From Apricaphanius iberus (Eukaryota > Chordata > Actinopteri > Cyprinodontiformes > Aphaniidae): 64,000 nucleotides of DNA. The stretch lies in assembly GCA_028564705.1 (NCBI GenBank), contig JAPXFQ010001527.1, positions 1 to 64,000 on the forward strand, in the 5' to 3' direction. The translations under genes were made by a program, and so were the position numbers. Numbering within the stretch: the first letter of the stretch is position 1; each line of letters opens with the position of its first letter. The notes under the pieces were generated by a model. The model was not told where the DNA came from. It made no database searches and saw nothing but the letters and a program-made list of their open reading frames with translations. Positions 57,601-61,190 of the stretch are shown one piece after another.

Positions 57601-59203
57601 GATCAGGAGTCATGTGACCTGAGCTTAGCTTCAGCAGCCGAGAGCGAGGAAGGAAAATCAGTATCCAATAATCAGATGAATAACCCGCCAGAGACCGTCT
57701 CCACGGCAACAGCTCCATTCAGAGCTGAGCCCTCCTGCTGGTCCAAATCTGACCCTGGATCATCCACCCAAACGGAGCGCAGGAACCAGGAGATTTAGGC
57801 AGCAGGAGCCTCTGCTGCATCCAGCCCTGAGCTGCAGCTGCTTCCACGGGTTTAAACCGGACCAGAACCGGCTGGGGGCGGCAGAAAGCCGGCGTGCAGC
57901 AGGTCCAGCTCACCTGAGGAAGCTTCGGTTCATCTGCAGCTGGAGGCCGAGACTACCTTCAAAAGGAGAACCGCACCGACACCAGGACCAGGACTCTCCT
58001 CAGTTCCGTTTAGACTGATTGAATCCACCTGACGACCTGACAGGAGGGGGCGGGGCTTAATCCAATTAGGCTCAGAGCGCCGGGGAGAGTGAGACGCCAC
58101 CTGCAGCTCTGCATCTTAAACCAGATCTTCCCACAGAATAAGAATCACTTTTAACCAGTTTTAAACCAGTTTTAGAGTATAAGTATTCACGCCCCTGAAA
58201 TTTTTGCACATTTTTTGTCATCTTTCTGTCTTAAACCTCAGTGCCACAACAAGGTACATCACTGTGCAGCAGAAATAAAATAATACACTGGTAATTACTA
58301 ATGTTTCCTGCTCAATTAATTAAAGCAAAGCGACCAACAGAAGAACGACTTAGCAACAAAAAGTTAGCATGCTAAACTGCCTCTTTAACATGCTAAAGAT
58401 CTTATTATTACTTTTCTAATTATTATGATTATAGTCAGTGACAGGGCCCTCGACAACTTTATTTTGAGAGCTATGGGCTAATTAAGACAGAAAAATGTTA
58501 AATTCCTAAGTATGATACGCCAAATTAAGGCTAACATTAGTTAAACAATGAGAAATTAAGATACTCTATGATAAACTAAGAAAATTTTACCTCACAATGA
58601 GATATTAAGATAATCTAATATAAACGAGGCTAATTTTAGCTAATAATGAGAACTCAAGCTAATCTAAGATAAAATAGGCTGTTGTTAGCTAGACAATGAT
58701 GAATTAAGATGATAAAATAATCCACGCTAATTTTAGAGAACAATGAGAAATTAGGATAATTCAAAATAAAATAGGCTAATGTTAGCCAAACACTGAAGAG
58801 AGATTTGCTCCTCAGATTCCAGCCGTCTGCATCTGCGTCAAACTGTCATGATGCACAGGAGGGAAGCTGCTCATATTTCGCTGGAAATTTATGGAATTCA
58901 TAGTCAAGATTCTCCAAAAGCAGAACATTTCATCAAGACAAAGCCGGAGTCGAATATTTAAAGAAGAACCTGCTTCCTGTTGTAAATAACCTGATGCATT
59001 AATGGTGCAAAATTCTCCCAGCTGCAGCATTAAATGGCTGGATTTGCTCCAATGCGTCTTTAGAGCAATTTGCTTTGTGACTTTATCCTCCTCTGCAGAC
59101 TAAGTAACCATCCCAGGCTGTCTGAGATGAAGATGATGAGGAGGAGTGTCTTACCTTCATCCATGGGGATGTGAGACGGCGAGCTGTGAGATCCTTCAGG
59201 CAT
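5565..59203 (-). CDS. plekhg3: plekhg3: DH-PH Rho guanine nucleotide exchange factor (18 coding exons)
   Basis: The spliced reconstruction gives 1,379 residues, with phase agreeing at every junction. A DH domain (about 133-313) opens with [20 protein letters not shown] and includes [23 protein letters not shown] and [18 protein letters not shown] domain (about 335-440) includes [27 protein letters not shown] and [13 protein letters not shown]. The tail carries PLEKHG3-like blocks: [32 protein letters not shown] followed by [23 protein letters not shown], and the C-terminal NLREKFQ. Human PLEKHG3 is about 1,219 residues and is known as an actin-associated Rac1/Cdc42 GEF in cell protrusions. 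Applying that role here is inference. PLEKHG1 and PLEKHG2 share the DH-PH core, but the tail motifs fit PLEKHG3 best. The introns are loaded with satellites and transposons, while the exons are intact. Confidence 0.9.
7893..8140 (+). repeat. Interspersed repeat, copy 1 (second copy at 43812)
   Basis: The text beginning 'ggcatcagtttctttttaaa' and running through 'acttgaatgcggtttt', 'tataaacgtggtgaaaat' and 'agacatcaccaaca' recurs in the same order and orientation at 43812-44060 with scattered substitutions. It looks like the same end of a dispersed DNA element. Confidence 0.7.
9245..9293. mobile_element. Terminal fragment of a hAT-like MITE
   Basis: The text from 'tctatcgatcgatata' through 'tcgaattatcg' to 'tccagccctaatata' resembles the right end of fish hAT elements whose termini read TTAGGGCTGGACGATA in the opposite orientation. 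No matching left end was found nearby. Confidence 0.35.
11490..12600 (+). mobile_element. LTR-retroelement debris with a primer-binding-site-like motif
   Basis: At 12578-12595 the sequence TGGCGCCCCATGTGGGAC closely resembles a tRNA-Lys primer-binding site. It follows a segment containing 'aaaggaatcttttctcttcc' (about 12530). A similar segment, 'aaaggaatctctctcatc', occurs at about 11658, next to a polypyrimidine-rich stretch and 'cttttattaaaacc'. Together these suggest the remains of two related LTR ends. No gag, pol or env was identified. Low confidence. Confidence 0.35.
13157..14567 (-). CDS. plekhg3: plekhg3 exon 18: large tail exon with PLEKHG3-specific motifs
   Basis: Acceptor ctttttccaacag|TCT and donor ATATCAG|GTACGC. 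The 1,411-bp exon encodes residues 630-1099. It is largely acidic and Ser/Pro-rich, with conserved islands: [12 protein letters not shown] (about 721-732), [23 protein letters not shown] (about 824-830), then [14 protein letters not shown] and [28 protein letters not shown], and [12 protein letters not shown]. The corresponding human blocks are KIKSYYENA, RRRESLSYIPKGLV and EFRPSSEIVKIWE. No frameshift was seen. Many RxxS-type sites suggest phosphoregulation (inference). Confidence 0.95.
14568..14948 (-). other. plekhg3: plekhg3 intron 17
   Basis: A short intron (381 bp) of AT-rich, non-repetitive sequence between exons 17 and 18. No feature seen. Confidence 0.7.
14949..15038 (-). CDS. plekhg3: plekhg3 exon 17: disordered tail
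   Basis: Acceptor taatttaaag|GAG and donor GAGCAG|GTAAAT. 90 bp, phase 0 on both sides. It encodes [20 protein letters not shown] then [10 protein letters not shown], a polar segment without a domain. Phase agreement with both neighbours is the main support. Confidence 0.75.
15535..16835. repeat. Minisatellite with mixed 28-bp and 33-bp units, intron 16
   Basis: The core unit 'gtctcgagtctttgagga' is repeated about 40 times, followed by a variable tail such as 'acaagtccaa' (28-bp form) or 'agaagttcaaataaa' (33-bp form). A longer block is duplicated: the run starting 'atgtccaagttaagacatgc' appears at 15944 and 16321, an offset of 377 bp. The 33-bp units keep frame, so short open frames (63-115 residues) appear on both strands; these are artefacts. 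Confidence 0.92.
17394..17693 (-). CDS. plekhg3: plekhg3 exon 16: acidic tail segment with [16 protein letters not shown]
   Basis: Acceptor gcgtcccgcag|CAC and donor GGGACG|GTGAGC. 300 bp, phase 0 on both sides. It encodes an acidic, Ser-rich stretch ([17 protein letters not shown]) followed by [16 protein letters not shown], a motif also found in mammalian PLEKHG3 (DFASSLLAALHCWHY). The exon is very GC-rich, which makes all three minus-strand frames look partly open; the motif identifies the right one. Confidence 0.9.
17794..17804 (-). CDS. plekhg3: plekhg3 exon 15: 11-nt microexon
   Basis: CGCCTCTGCAG is bounded by ggtacctcag on one side and GTAAGA on the other, both good splice signals. 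With the G left by exon 14 it reads GCG CCT CTG CAG (APLQ) and leads in phase 0 into exon 16 ([11 protein letters not shown]). Without it, exon 14 joined to exon 16 shifts frame and stops at about 17500. Human PLEKHG3 has a similar KHAGS-type sequence here, which supports the exon 16 frame. Confidence 0.7.
17990..19170. repeat. AT-rich tandem repeat with ~200-bp units and ~600-bp super-period, intron 14
   Basis: Five copies of a unit containing 'ttttggcaga' and 'tggtcc' occur at about 18291, 18493, 18685, 18890 and 19093 (the last with changes). Copies 1 and 4 share 'cctacaagaac' and 'catgaagaattctt'; copies 2 and 5 share 'cctgcaa' forms. The pattern therefore repeats with a period of about 600 bp as well as 200 bp. 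Surrounding sequence is ATTTATTT-rich. No gene. Confidence 0.8.
19572..19604 (-). CDS. plekhg3: plekhg3 exon 14: EPTK segment
   Basis: A 33-bp exon, acceptor cttcctcag|AA, donor AAAG|GTAAAA. It encodes [11 protein letters not shown] and completes the family motif GRRQSEPTK. It ends in phase 1 with G, which requires a following exon in the complementary phase. Confidence 0.85.
19690..19782 (-). CDS. plekhg3: plekhg3 exon 13: post-PH conserved segment
   Basis: Acceptor tttccctgcag|GT and donor TCAG|GTACTC. It encodes (C)[19 protein letters not shown] then [11 protein letters not shown], the conserved block that runs into GRRQSEPTK across the next junction. The next intron is 85 bp. Confidence 0.92.
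19864..19897 (-). CDS. plekhg3: plekhg3 exon 12: post-PH linker
   Basis: A 34-bp exon, acceptor cctgtttcag|GCT, donor ATCT|GTGAGG. It encodes [11 protein letters not shown] and the first base of a Cys codon. [10 protein letters not shown] is identical to the mammalian PLEKHG3 linker as I recall it. The next intron is 81 bp. Confidence 0.92.
19982..20068 (-). CDS. plekhg3: plekhg3 exon 11: C-terminal helix of PH domain
   Basis: Acceptor cgcgtttcag|GCG and an unusual donor AAG|GTCGGT. It encodes [20 protein letters not shown] then NHPAAIPQK; the Trp of the PH C-terminal helix is present. The donor is followed within about 8 nt by a run of roughly 14 C residues in the 84-bp intron. Confidence 0.92.
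20301..21794 (+). mobile_element. Tc1/mariner element, decayed
   Basis: A Tc1-like transposon in intron 10. The right end, read inward from 21794, begins CAGTGGGGAGAATAAG; the left end from 20301 reads CAGAGGAGAGAACAAG and is shortened. Both terminal regions share 'aaagcatgtagaggtctgt' and an inner 'aacaaaaatgcagaaaatc' block in inverted orientation. The left flank is TA (20299-20300); the right flank is mutated to TG. The family is widespread in fish. Confidence 0.92.
20634..21605 (+). pseudogene. Tc1 transposase pseudogene
   Basis: The frame opens at ATG 20634 and recognisable transposase blocks follow: the N-terminal paired-like HTH ([19 protein letters not shown]), then after a stop at about 20880 and several frame changes the catalytic region. 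The segment 21207-21585 stays open and contains [17 protein letters not shown] (second catalytic Asp) and [12 protein letters not shown] (third catalytic acidic residue, Glu). At least one in-frame stop and several indels break it, so it cannot make a working transposase. Confidence 0.9.
21977..22069 (-). CDS. plekhg3: plekhg3 exon 10: PH domain
   Basis: Acceptor ttcctctctccag|TCC and donor CAG|GTGAGC. It encodes [20 protein letters not shown] then [11 protein letters not shown]. 93 bp, phase 0 on both sides. It lies between the satellite-bearing transposon of intron 9 and the Tc1 element of intron 10. Confidence 0.93.
22545..26395. mobile_element. Hairpin-type MITE whose interior has expanded into a minisatellite
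   Basis: The left end (22545 on) reads CGGTGGCCCAGAAGTAGCAC and the right end, inverted, reads CAGTGGCCCAGAAGTAGCAC; the match continues through 'agcaatacaaaagcc' and one repeat unit, about 60 bp in all. TA flanks both ends (22543-22544 and 26396-26397). Next to the left terminus an inverted pair of about 34 bp (22606-22640 with 22668-22701, sharing 'ggaagttatacc') forms an internal hairpin. The right arm is a 3.7-kb array of a 20-bp unit. No transposase. Confidence 0.85.
22697..26372 (+). repeat. 20-bp minisatellite, ~184 units, intron 9
   Basis: Unit 'gttgtggtttattttgtagc' with four common variants: 'gttaatttt', 'tttatttggttgtgtt', 'ttaatttagcagc' and 'ttatcttgtagc'. Long-range order is visible: the run at 25021-25150 is repeated at 25561-25690 with an offset of exactly 540 bp (27 units). 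A few truncated units occur around 23940-24190 and 24590-24710. There is almost no open frame, as every unit carries TAG. Confidence 0.95.
26721..26789. repeat. GGGAG-rich interspersed repeat end
   Basis: A dense run of 'cgggagaaatccgggaga' and 'cccgggaggttttcggga' motifs ends 'agggttggcaagtac'. This resembles the terminal part of a repeat common in fish genomes whose inverted form begins TACTTGCCAACC. It lies just 24 bp from exon 9. Family assignment is from memory and is not firm. Confidence 0.4.
26813..26995 (-). CDS. plekhg3: plekhg3 exon 9: PH domain, first half
   Basis: Acceptor actctttttcag|GAG and donor ATCTCT|GTGAGT. 183 bp, phase 0 on both sides. It encodes [48 protein letters not shown] and [10 protein letters not shown] strands with the expected [12 protein letters not shown] core. 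Confidence 0.94.
26996..28096 (-). other. plekhg3: plekhg3 intron 8
   Basis: 1.1 kb of AT-rich sequence. Short stretches near 27500-27600 ('tatctatatcgaagtgg', 'ttttaatcgatatcc') hint at an old MITE end, but nothing firm is visible. No gene. Confidence 0.6.
28097..28228 (-). CDS. plekhg3: plekhg3 exon 8: end of DH domain
   Basis: Acceptor ttgatgttcag|GAG and donor CTGCAG|GTCACT (a weaker donor). 132 bp, phase 0 on both sides. It encodes [20 protein letters not shown], then [20 protein letters not shown] and VRLQ, the last DH helix and linker to the PH domain. The acceptor side lies 77 nt from the ATGG array. Confidence 0.94.
28306..32530. repeat. 4.2-kb ATGG tetranucleotide array filling intron 7
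   Basis: Nearly pure (ATGG)n with frequent 'acaa', 'ataa' and 'aacgg' variants. It occupies 4,225 of the 4,389 bp between exon 7 and exon 8. A block is duplicated at long range: the run around 'gaaggatggattgatgg' is at about 28398 and again at about 29116 (offset about 718 bp). Because CCAT repeats create no stop codons, minus-strand frames of about 1,200-1,430 residues (SIHP repeats) run through it. These are not genes. Confidence 0.97.
32618..32768 (-). CDS. plekhg3: plekhg3 exon 7: DH domain core
   Basis: Acceptor cacctgttgcag|C and donor CAG|GTACGA. It encodes [18 protein letters not shown], then [17 protein letters not shown] and [15 protein letters not shown]. The last segment is DH conserved region 3, the face that contacts the GTPase. 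The donor lies only 87 nt from a 4.2-kb ATGG array. Confidence 0.94.
32769..34534 (-). other. plekhg3: plekhg3 intron 6, with a copy of a hAT-like composite repeat
   Basis: 1.77 kb without coding sequence. Positions 33890-34155 match 3430-3705: 'gcaactgcatctagattt', 'aggaatggtgatta', 'gtgattaattagatca', 'acagccctac', 'tttcaaaagtaccggtt' and 'gtatcggataaaa' occur in the same order. This is a second copy of the nested repeat near the left of the window. The remaining part carries many CACCTG/CAGGTG words with no clear structure. Confidence 0.65.
34535..34581 (-). CDS. plekhg3: plekhg3 exon 6: DH domain
   Basis: A short 47-bp exon with acceptor ggtttgtttcag|AGT and donor AA|GTAAGT. It encodes [15 protein letters not shown] plus a split Asn codon. 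The FDIYTQYC(x)NYP motif is strongly conserved in PLEKHG proteins. Confidence 0.92.
34664..34733 (-). CDS. plekhg3: plekhg3 exon 5: DH domain
   Basis: Acceptor ctcttcacag|C and donor AAG|GTCAGT. It encodes [20 protein letters not shown] then FVTK, matching the family block SELLQDL-(x)-DPVA(I/V)A-CF. The next intron is 82 bp. Confidence 0.92.
34814..34914 (-). CDS. plekhg3: plekhg3 exon 4: DH domain
   Basis: Acceptor cttcctgaag|GATTAT and donor AG|GTGAGG. The exon encodes [12 protein letters not shown] through [12 protein letters not shown], the second segment of the DH domain. It starts in phase 0 and ends in phase 2. The following intron is only 80 bp. Confidence 0.93.
34915..36329 (-). other. 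plekhg3: plekhg3 intron 3, exon 4-proximal part
   Basis: AT-rich intronic sequence. Frames such as 35591-35914 have no domain and no splice support. Nothing else identified. Confidence 0.55.
36330..37250. repeat. TAGCTAAATCTC minisatellite with an inserted TA microsatellite, intron 3
   Basis: Degenerate units of about 18-20 bp around 'gtagctaaatctcccag' are repeated across the region. They are interrupted twice by the same non-repeat segment ('gttgttactcttacatt' ... 'gggaatgt' ... 'tttataccac/atttgtgg'), at about 36552-36730 and 37012-37140, so the whole ~460-bp block was duplicated. In the first copy a (TA)n tract has grown to about 70 bp; in the second it is short and followed by TAGA repeats. 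Confidence 0.85.
36593..36662. repeat. (TA)n microsatellite, about 35 units
   Basis: An uninterrupted alternating TA run of about 70 bp inside the TAGCTAAATCTC repeat region of intron 3. Long (TA)n tracts can extrude cruciforms and are often misassembled. Confidence 0.95.
37724..37993 (-). mobile_element. tRNA-derived SINE
   Basis: On the minus strand the element starts 'gggggcgactgtggctcag', with a pol III A-box-like TGGCTCAGTGG and a B-box-like GGTTCGATTCC 40 nt later, so the head is tRNA-related. The body includes 'gggcaaggcacttaaccc'. The tail 'gtaaagcgctttgagtgg' ... 'aaaagcgctatataag' is shared with the SINE at 46978, and the 3' end is a short 'aatggt'-type repeat, as usual for SINEs. 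Confidence 0.88.
38153..38565 (-). CDS. plekhg3: plekhg3 exon 3: Ser-rich N-terminus and start of DH domain
   Basis: Acceptor tttgtcctcag|AG and donor GAG|GTGAGT bound 413 bp encoding residues 17-154. The first ~110 residues are rich in Ser, Pro and Asp ([33 protein letters not shown]), which parallels the RPVSL-type Ser-rich N-terminus of human PLEKHG3. The exon ends with the first DH helix, including [15 protein letters not shown], where the glutamates typical of DH conserved region 1 are present. Confidence 0.93.
38590..38944. repeat. Possible MITE with ATCGCAATAT motifs
   Basis: 'accaatatattgcgatat' near 38610 and 'tgtatcgcaatatatcgcc' near 38868-38887 are inverted versions of a similar motif, and 'atacaccaatat' near the left is echoed by 'accaatacacacttc' at the right. 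This suggests the two ends of a short non-autonomous DNA element in intron 2. No coding sequence. Confidence 0.4.
38945..40130 (-). other. plekhg3: Intron 2 segment, no gene seen
   Basis: About 1.2 kb of unannotated intronic sequence. Around 39860-39960, 'gggtcgataccagaatcgg' and a run of about 13 C residues near 39958-39970 suggest a hAT-like terminal fragment. No protein-coding evidence. Confidence 0.45.
40131..40480 (+). mobile_element. Tc1-like transposase fragment
   Basis: Text such as 'caacaactcatccaagagg', 'ggcatttcagaacc', 'aacatcataacctacagtc' and 'gtatgatggtctgggcctg' follows, in order, the coding sequence of a second Tc1-like family. The last piece corresponds to the GGSMMVWAC region. 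Large internal deletions are evident and there are no intact ends. Confidence 0.65.
41286..42582. mobile_element. Tc1-like non-autonomous element carrying a nested hAT MITE
   Basis: The left end holds 'gttttaggcaggtgtgg' and 'aatgctttcagaaa'. The right end holds 'tttctgaaagcattcc' and 'acacctgcctttaa', i.e. the same two blocks inverted and closer together. The element is split by another (41704-42286). No intact transposase frame. Confidence 0.65.
41704..42286. mobile_element. hAT-like MITE nested within the Tc1-like element
   Basis: The left end 'agagatgtccaaactttttg' and the right end 'cgcactttggacattcct' are inverted relatives: A(G/A)TGTCCAAA. 'gcaaagggccgtgcagaatc' and 'ttgcccccgggccgcac' near the right match the frequent vertebrate hAT-type ends that read GTCCAAAGTGCGGCCC in inverse. 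No coding capacity. Confidence 0.65.
42583..43160 (-). other. plekhg3: Intron 2 segment below the alternative exon
   Basis: No coding sequence identified. A short GAG-rich tract (GAGGAGGAGGAGGAAGAGG) lies at about 42831-42861. Confidence 0.5.
43161..43323 (-). CDS. plekhg3: Candidate alternative first coding exon of plekhg3
   Basis: On the minus strand an ATG at 43323-43321 opens 54 codons ([11 protein letters not shown], a run of seven glycines, then [19 protein letters not shown] and VFVRRWL). The exon ends at a near-perfect donor G|GTGAGT in phase 1, exactly the phase exon 3 accepts. The junction would give RRWL-E-SPRLSV and a protein of about 1,417 residues. GA-rich repeats at 43434-43480 lie upstream. 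I know of no matching isoform, so this is a prediction. Confidence 0.5.
43434..43480. repeat. (GAG)n purine tract
   Basis: A run of GAGGAGG repeats about 110 bp upstream (in plekhg3 orientation) of the ATG of the candidate alternative first exon. Polypurine/polypyrimidine tracts of this type are frequent in promoters, but function here is not shown. Confidence 0.7.
43812..46260 (+). mobile_element. 2.4-kb DNA element inserted in an ATGG-type repeat
   Basis: The first ~250 bp match the repeat at 7893-8140. The left edge 'caagggcgtccgtttg' and the right edge 'gacatgtccccggcgtcccc' both abut ATGG repeats, and CTGGGGACG near the left resembles CGTCCCCGG near the right in inverted orientation, so they may be decayed termini. 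Sequence at 43747-43810 and 46329-46400 is also similar ('gataaataaaaaa' in both). No transposase seen. Boundaries are approximate. Confidence 0.5.
46261..46440. repeat. ATGG-type degenerate microsatellite
   Basis: Imperfect ATGG/GATA repeats including 'atggattgatgaaagga' and 'gataaataaaaaaatg'. It is similar to the flank at 43747-43810 on the other side of the 2.4-kb element. Confidence 0.8.
46978..47254 (+). mobile_element. tRNA-derived SINE
   Basis: The head 'ggcggctgtagctcagtgg' contains an A-box-like TAGCTCAGTGGCAG (46987-47000) and the B-box-like GGGTTTGATTCC follows at 47029-47040. The body contains 'gttgtgtccttgggcaa'. The tail 'gtaaagcgctttgaggag' and 'aaaagcgccatataaat' is shared with the SINE at 37724-37993, so both use the same LINE-type 3' end. 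A true tRNA gene is excluded by the mismatched anticodon arm and the long body. Confidence 0.88.
47295..50828. repeat. 21-bp minisatellite, ~165 units, intron 2
   Basis: Unit 'ctaaacttcctgctacatatt' with variants ending in 'cgtcctctaaac', 'catcatctgaac', 'cgtctttcaaac'. Because 21 is a multiple of three and the unit has no stop, long frames open on both strands (minus 47289-50255, 988 residues of [14 protein letters not shown] heptads; plus 48652-50574, LPATYSK heptads). A rare variant with 'cctatgttctctaatc' occurs at about 48763 and 50083, offset 1,320 bp. Not a gene: no splice, promoter or composition support. Confidence 0.95.
50829..53929 (-). other. plekhg3: Intron 2 segment, no gene seen
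   Basis: 3.1 kb of AT-rich intronic DNA. Frames such as 51126-51401 (91 residues) are isolated and show no domain. The text 'ggggttgaatactgttta' near 51723 resembles a Tc1-type terminal segment. A (CTC)n tract lies at 52850-52868. Confidence 0.5.
53930..54760. repeat. AGCTAA/AAACTAAA-rich degenerate repeat
   Basis: Irregular recurrence of short words such as 'gctaacattagctaaaat' and 'aactaggtttatgttag'. It is the same low-complexity family as the arrays at 56390-57080, 58540-58800 and 59730-61190, but without a clean period here. Confidence 0.65.
55998..56275. mobile_element. hAT-like MITE fragment
   Basis: It begins 'ttagggatgcactgataa', close to the AGGGATGCACCGATA terminus of a widespread hAT group, and ends 'tatcagtatcgtcctcg'. 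No transposase frame. Confidence 0.5.
56390..57080. repeat. GCTAAAATGCTAGTGTTAG-type repeat with ~150-bp period
   Basis: Segments with 'gggaaacac' and 'taacatg', 'gttggttaac' and 'aactcaat' recur about five times (near 56450, 56590, 56740, 56880 and 57010), interleaved with 'gttagctaaaat'. The period is roughly 140-150 bp and the copies are diverged. Confidence 0.75.
57914..58000 (-). other. Possible alternative noncoding first exon (5' edge approximate)
   Basis: A strong donor CCTCAG|GTGAGC at 57914 (minus strand) lies about 130 bp downstream of a GC box and CCAAT box. The only nearby ATG (ATGAACCGAAGC) reaches the donor in phase 2, which does not match exon 3, so any such transcript would use a later ATG such as the one in exon 3 ([12 protein letters not shown]). 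Weak evidence. Confidence 0.3.
58047..58066. promoter_or_regulatory. GC box plus CCAAT box in intron 2
   Basis: GGGGCGGGGC at 58047-58056 is followed by CCAAT at 58062-58066, in a GC-rich island within otherwise AT-rich intronic DNA. The spacing and the donor site 130 bp away suggest a secondary promoter. The E-box palindrome GTCATGTGAC lies near 57609-57618, on the other side of that donor. Confidence 0.35.
58170..58310. mobile_element. Tc1-type terminal fragment
   Basis: 'gtataagtattcacgcccct' and 'tttttgcacattttttg' resemble the outer part of Tc1-like terminal repeats known in fish. Only one end is recognisable. Confidence 0.45.
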
Positions 59204-59243
59204 CACCTGTCCTCCATAAACGGACACACACCGATGGGGAAAG
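59155..59243 (-). CDS. plekhg3: plekhg3 exon 2, contains start codon (CDS 59155-59203)
   Basis: The acceptor tgtctcttccag|C at 59244 and donor GAAG|GTAAGA define an 89-bp exon. The ATG at 59203-59201 opens [16 protein letters not shown] and ends in phase 1 with G. The next exon begins AG TCG, completing GAG. This ATG was chosen because it gives an in-frame junction with exon 3. A 5-codon uORF (59203-59217) precedes it. Confidence 0.75.
59203..59217 (-). promoter_or_regulatory. plekhg3: Short uORF whose stop overlaps the plekhg3 start codon
   Basis: On the minus strand the 5' UTR reads ATG GAG GAC AGG TGA, and the A of TGA is the first base of the plekhg3 ATG (TGATG). A four-residue uORF that ends on the main start is a layout known to permit reinitiation or to dampen translation. 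The sequence is read directly; an effect on translation is inference. Confidence 0.6.
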
Positions 59244-59729
59244 CTGGAAGAGACACAAACAAAGAGGGTGAAGCCGTGGCCACTGCCTCCAGGCGTCTCC
59301 GCCTCCCAGAATCCACCTGTGCTGCAGGTGAGGCCAGTCACACGGTCAGCATCGGCTGCGTCTGCAGGTTGAGGATGAAGGCAAAACAGGAGGGGAGGCC
59401 GCGGAGCGAGACGGAGGTGGCGAACAACCGGACAGTGACATCACCTTTAATAAAACCTGAGAGTATTAAAACTTCTGCTTCCTGGAGCGTCATTGAAAAA
59501 CGTCCCTCTGAAAATTAACTGGGCTTTTGTTTTGTTTGCTTTCAGATAGCTGGTAGTTTAAAAACAGAAATGCTTTGAATAAAATTCATTCACCGAAAAC
59601 ACCTGACTGACATAACAGCCCAGTGTCTGGAAAAGTGCAGATAATAAACAAGTGAGCTAAGTCTAAACTGCAGGCTAATTTATCCTTTTTTCTCTCATTA
59701 TTTGCTTTTAAAAATGGGAAATTAATTAA

Positions 59730-61190
59730 TCTACAGTTACACTATGTTAATATTAGCTAAACAAAGAGACATTAAGATATTGTAGGATTAACTAAGATAA
59801 TGCTACAAAAACAATGACAAATTAAGCTAATCTAAAATAAACTAGGCTAATGCTAACAATAGAAAATTACGCAAATCTAAAATAAAATAGGCTAACGTTA
59901 GCTAAACAATAATTAATTAAACTAATCTAAAATGTACAAGGCTAATGTTAGCGAGCCATGAGAAATTAAAATAAATTAGGATAAACTAAGATAATGCTAG
60001 CTAAACAATGATTAATTAAGGTAATCGAAGATAAACTAGGCTAATGCTAACAACGATAAATTACGCTAATGAAAGATAAACTAGTTTAACCTTAGCTAAA
60101 CAATAATGAATTAAACTACTCTAATATATACTAGGCTAATTTTAGCTAAAAATGAGAAATTAAGATAACATAGGATAAACTAAGCCAATGCTAACAATAG
60201 AAAATGTTGCCAATCTAAAATAAAATAGGCTAAACTTAGCCAAACAATAATTAATTGAACTAATCTAAAATGTACAAGGCTAATGTTAGCGAGCCATGAG
60301 AAGTTAAAATAAACTAGGATAAAATAAGATAATGCTAGCTAAACAATGATTAATTAAGGTAATCGAAGATAAACTAGGCTAATGCTAACAACGATAAATT
60401 ACGCTAATCAAAGATAAACTAGTCTAACCTTAGCTAAACAATAATGAATTAAACTAATCTAATATATACTAGGCTAATTTTAGCTAAAAATGAGAAATTA
60501 CGATAACATAGGATAAACTAAGCCAATGCTAACAATAGAAAATTTTGCCAATCTAAAATAAAATAGGCTAAACTTAGCCAAACAATAATTAATTGAACTA
60601 ATCTAAAATGTACAAGGCTAATGTTAGCGAGCCATAAGAAATTAAGATAAACTAGGATAAACTAAGCTAATGCTAGCTAAACAATAATTAATTAAGGTAA
60701 TTGAAGATAAACTAGCCTAATGCTAACAATGAGAAATTATGCTCATCAAAGATAAACTATTCTAACGTTAGCTAAACAATAATGAATTAAACTAATCGAA
60801 TATATACTAGGCTAATATTAGCTAACAATGAGAAATTAAGATAAGATAGGATAAACTAAGCTACTGTTAGCTCAACATTGATTAATTAAGATAATCTAAT
60901 ATAAACTAGGCTAATGCTAACAATAGAAAATTATGCCAATCTAAAATAAAATGGCCTAACTTTAGCTAAACAATAAATAATTGAACTAATCTAAAATATA
61001 CTAGGCTAATGTTAGCTAGCCATAAGAAATAAAGATAAACTAGGATAAACTAAGCTAATGCTAGCTAAACAATGATTAATTAAGGTAATTGAAGATAAAC
61101 TATGCTAATGTTAACAATGAGATATTAAGATAATCTAAGATAAAACAGGCTAATGTTAGCTAAAAATTGATGAGTTCAGCAAATCTAAAC
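59730..61190. repeat. GCTAA-rich tandem array with ~340-bp higher-order period, intron 1
   Basis: Short units built from 'aggctaatgctaacaat', 'gctagctaaacaatga' and 'aataaactaggctaat' are repeated about 25 times. The marker 'actaatctaaaatgtaca' and its variant recur at 59921, 60259, 60597 and 60985, giving higher-order spacings of 338, 338 and 388 bp. The transcript strand (minus) would read TTAGC-rich. No gene. Confidence 0.85.
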
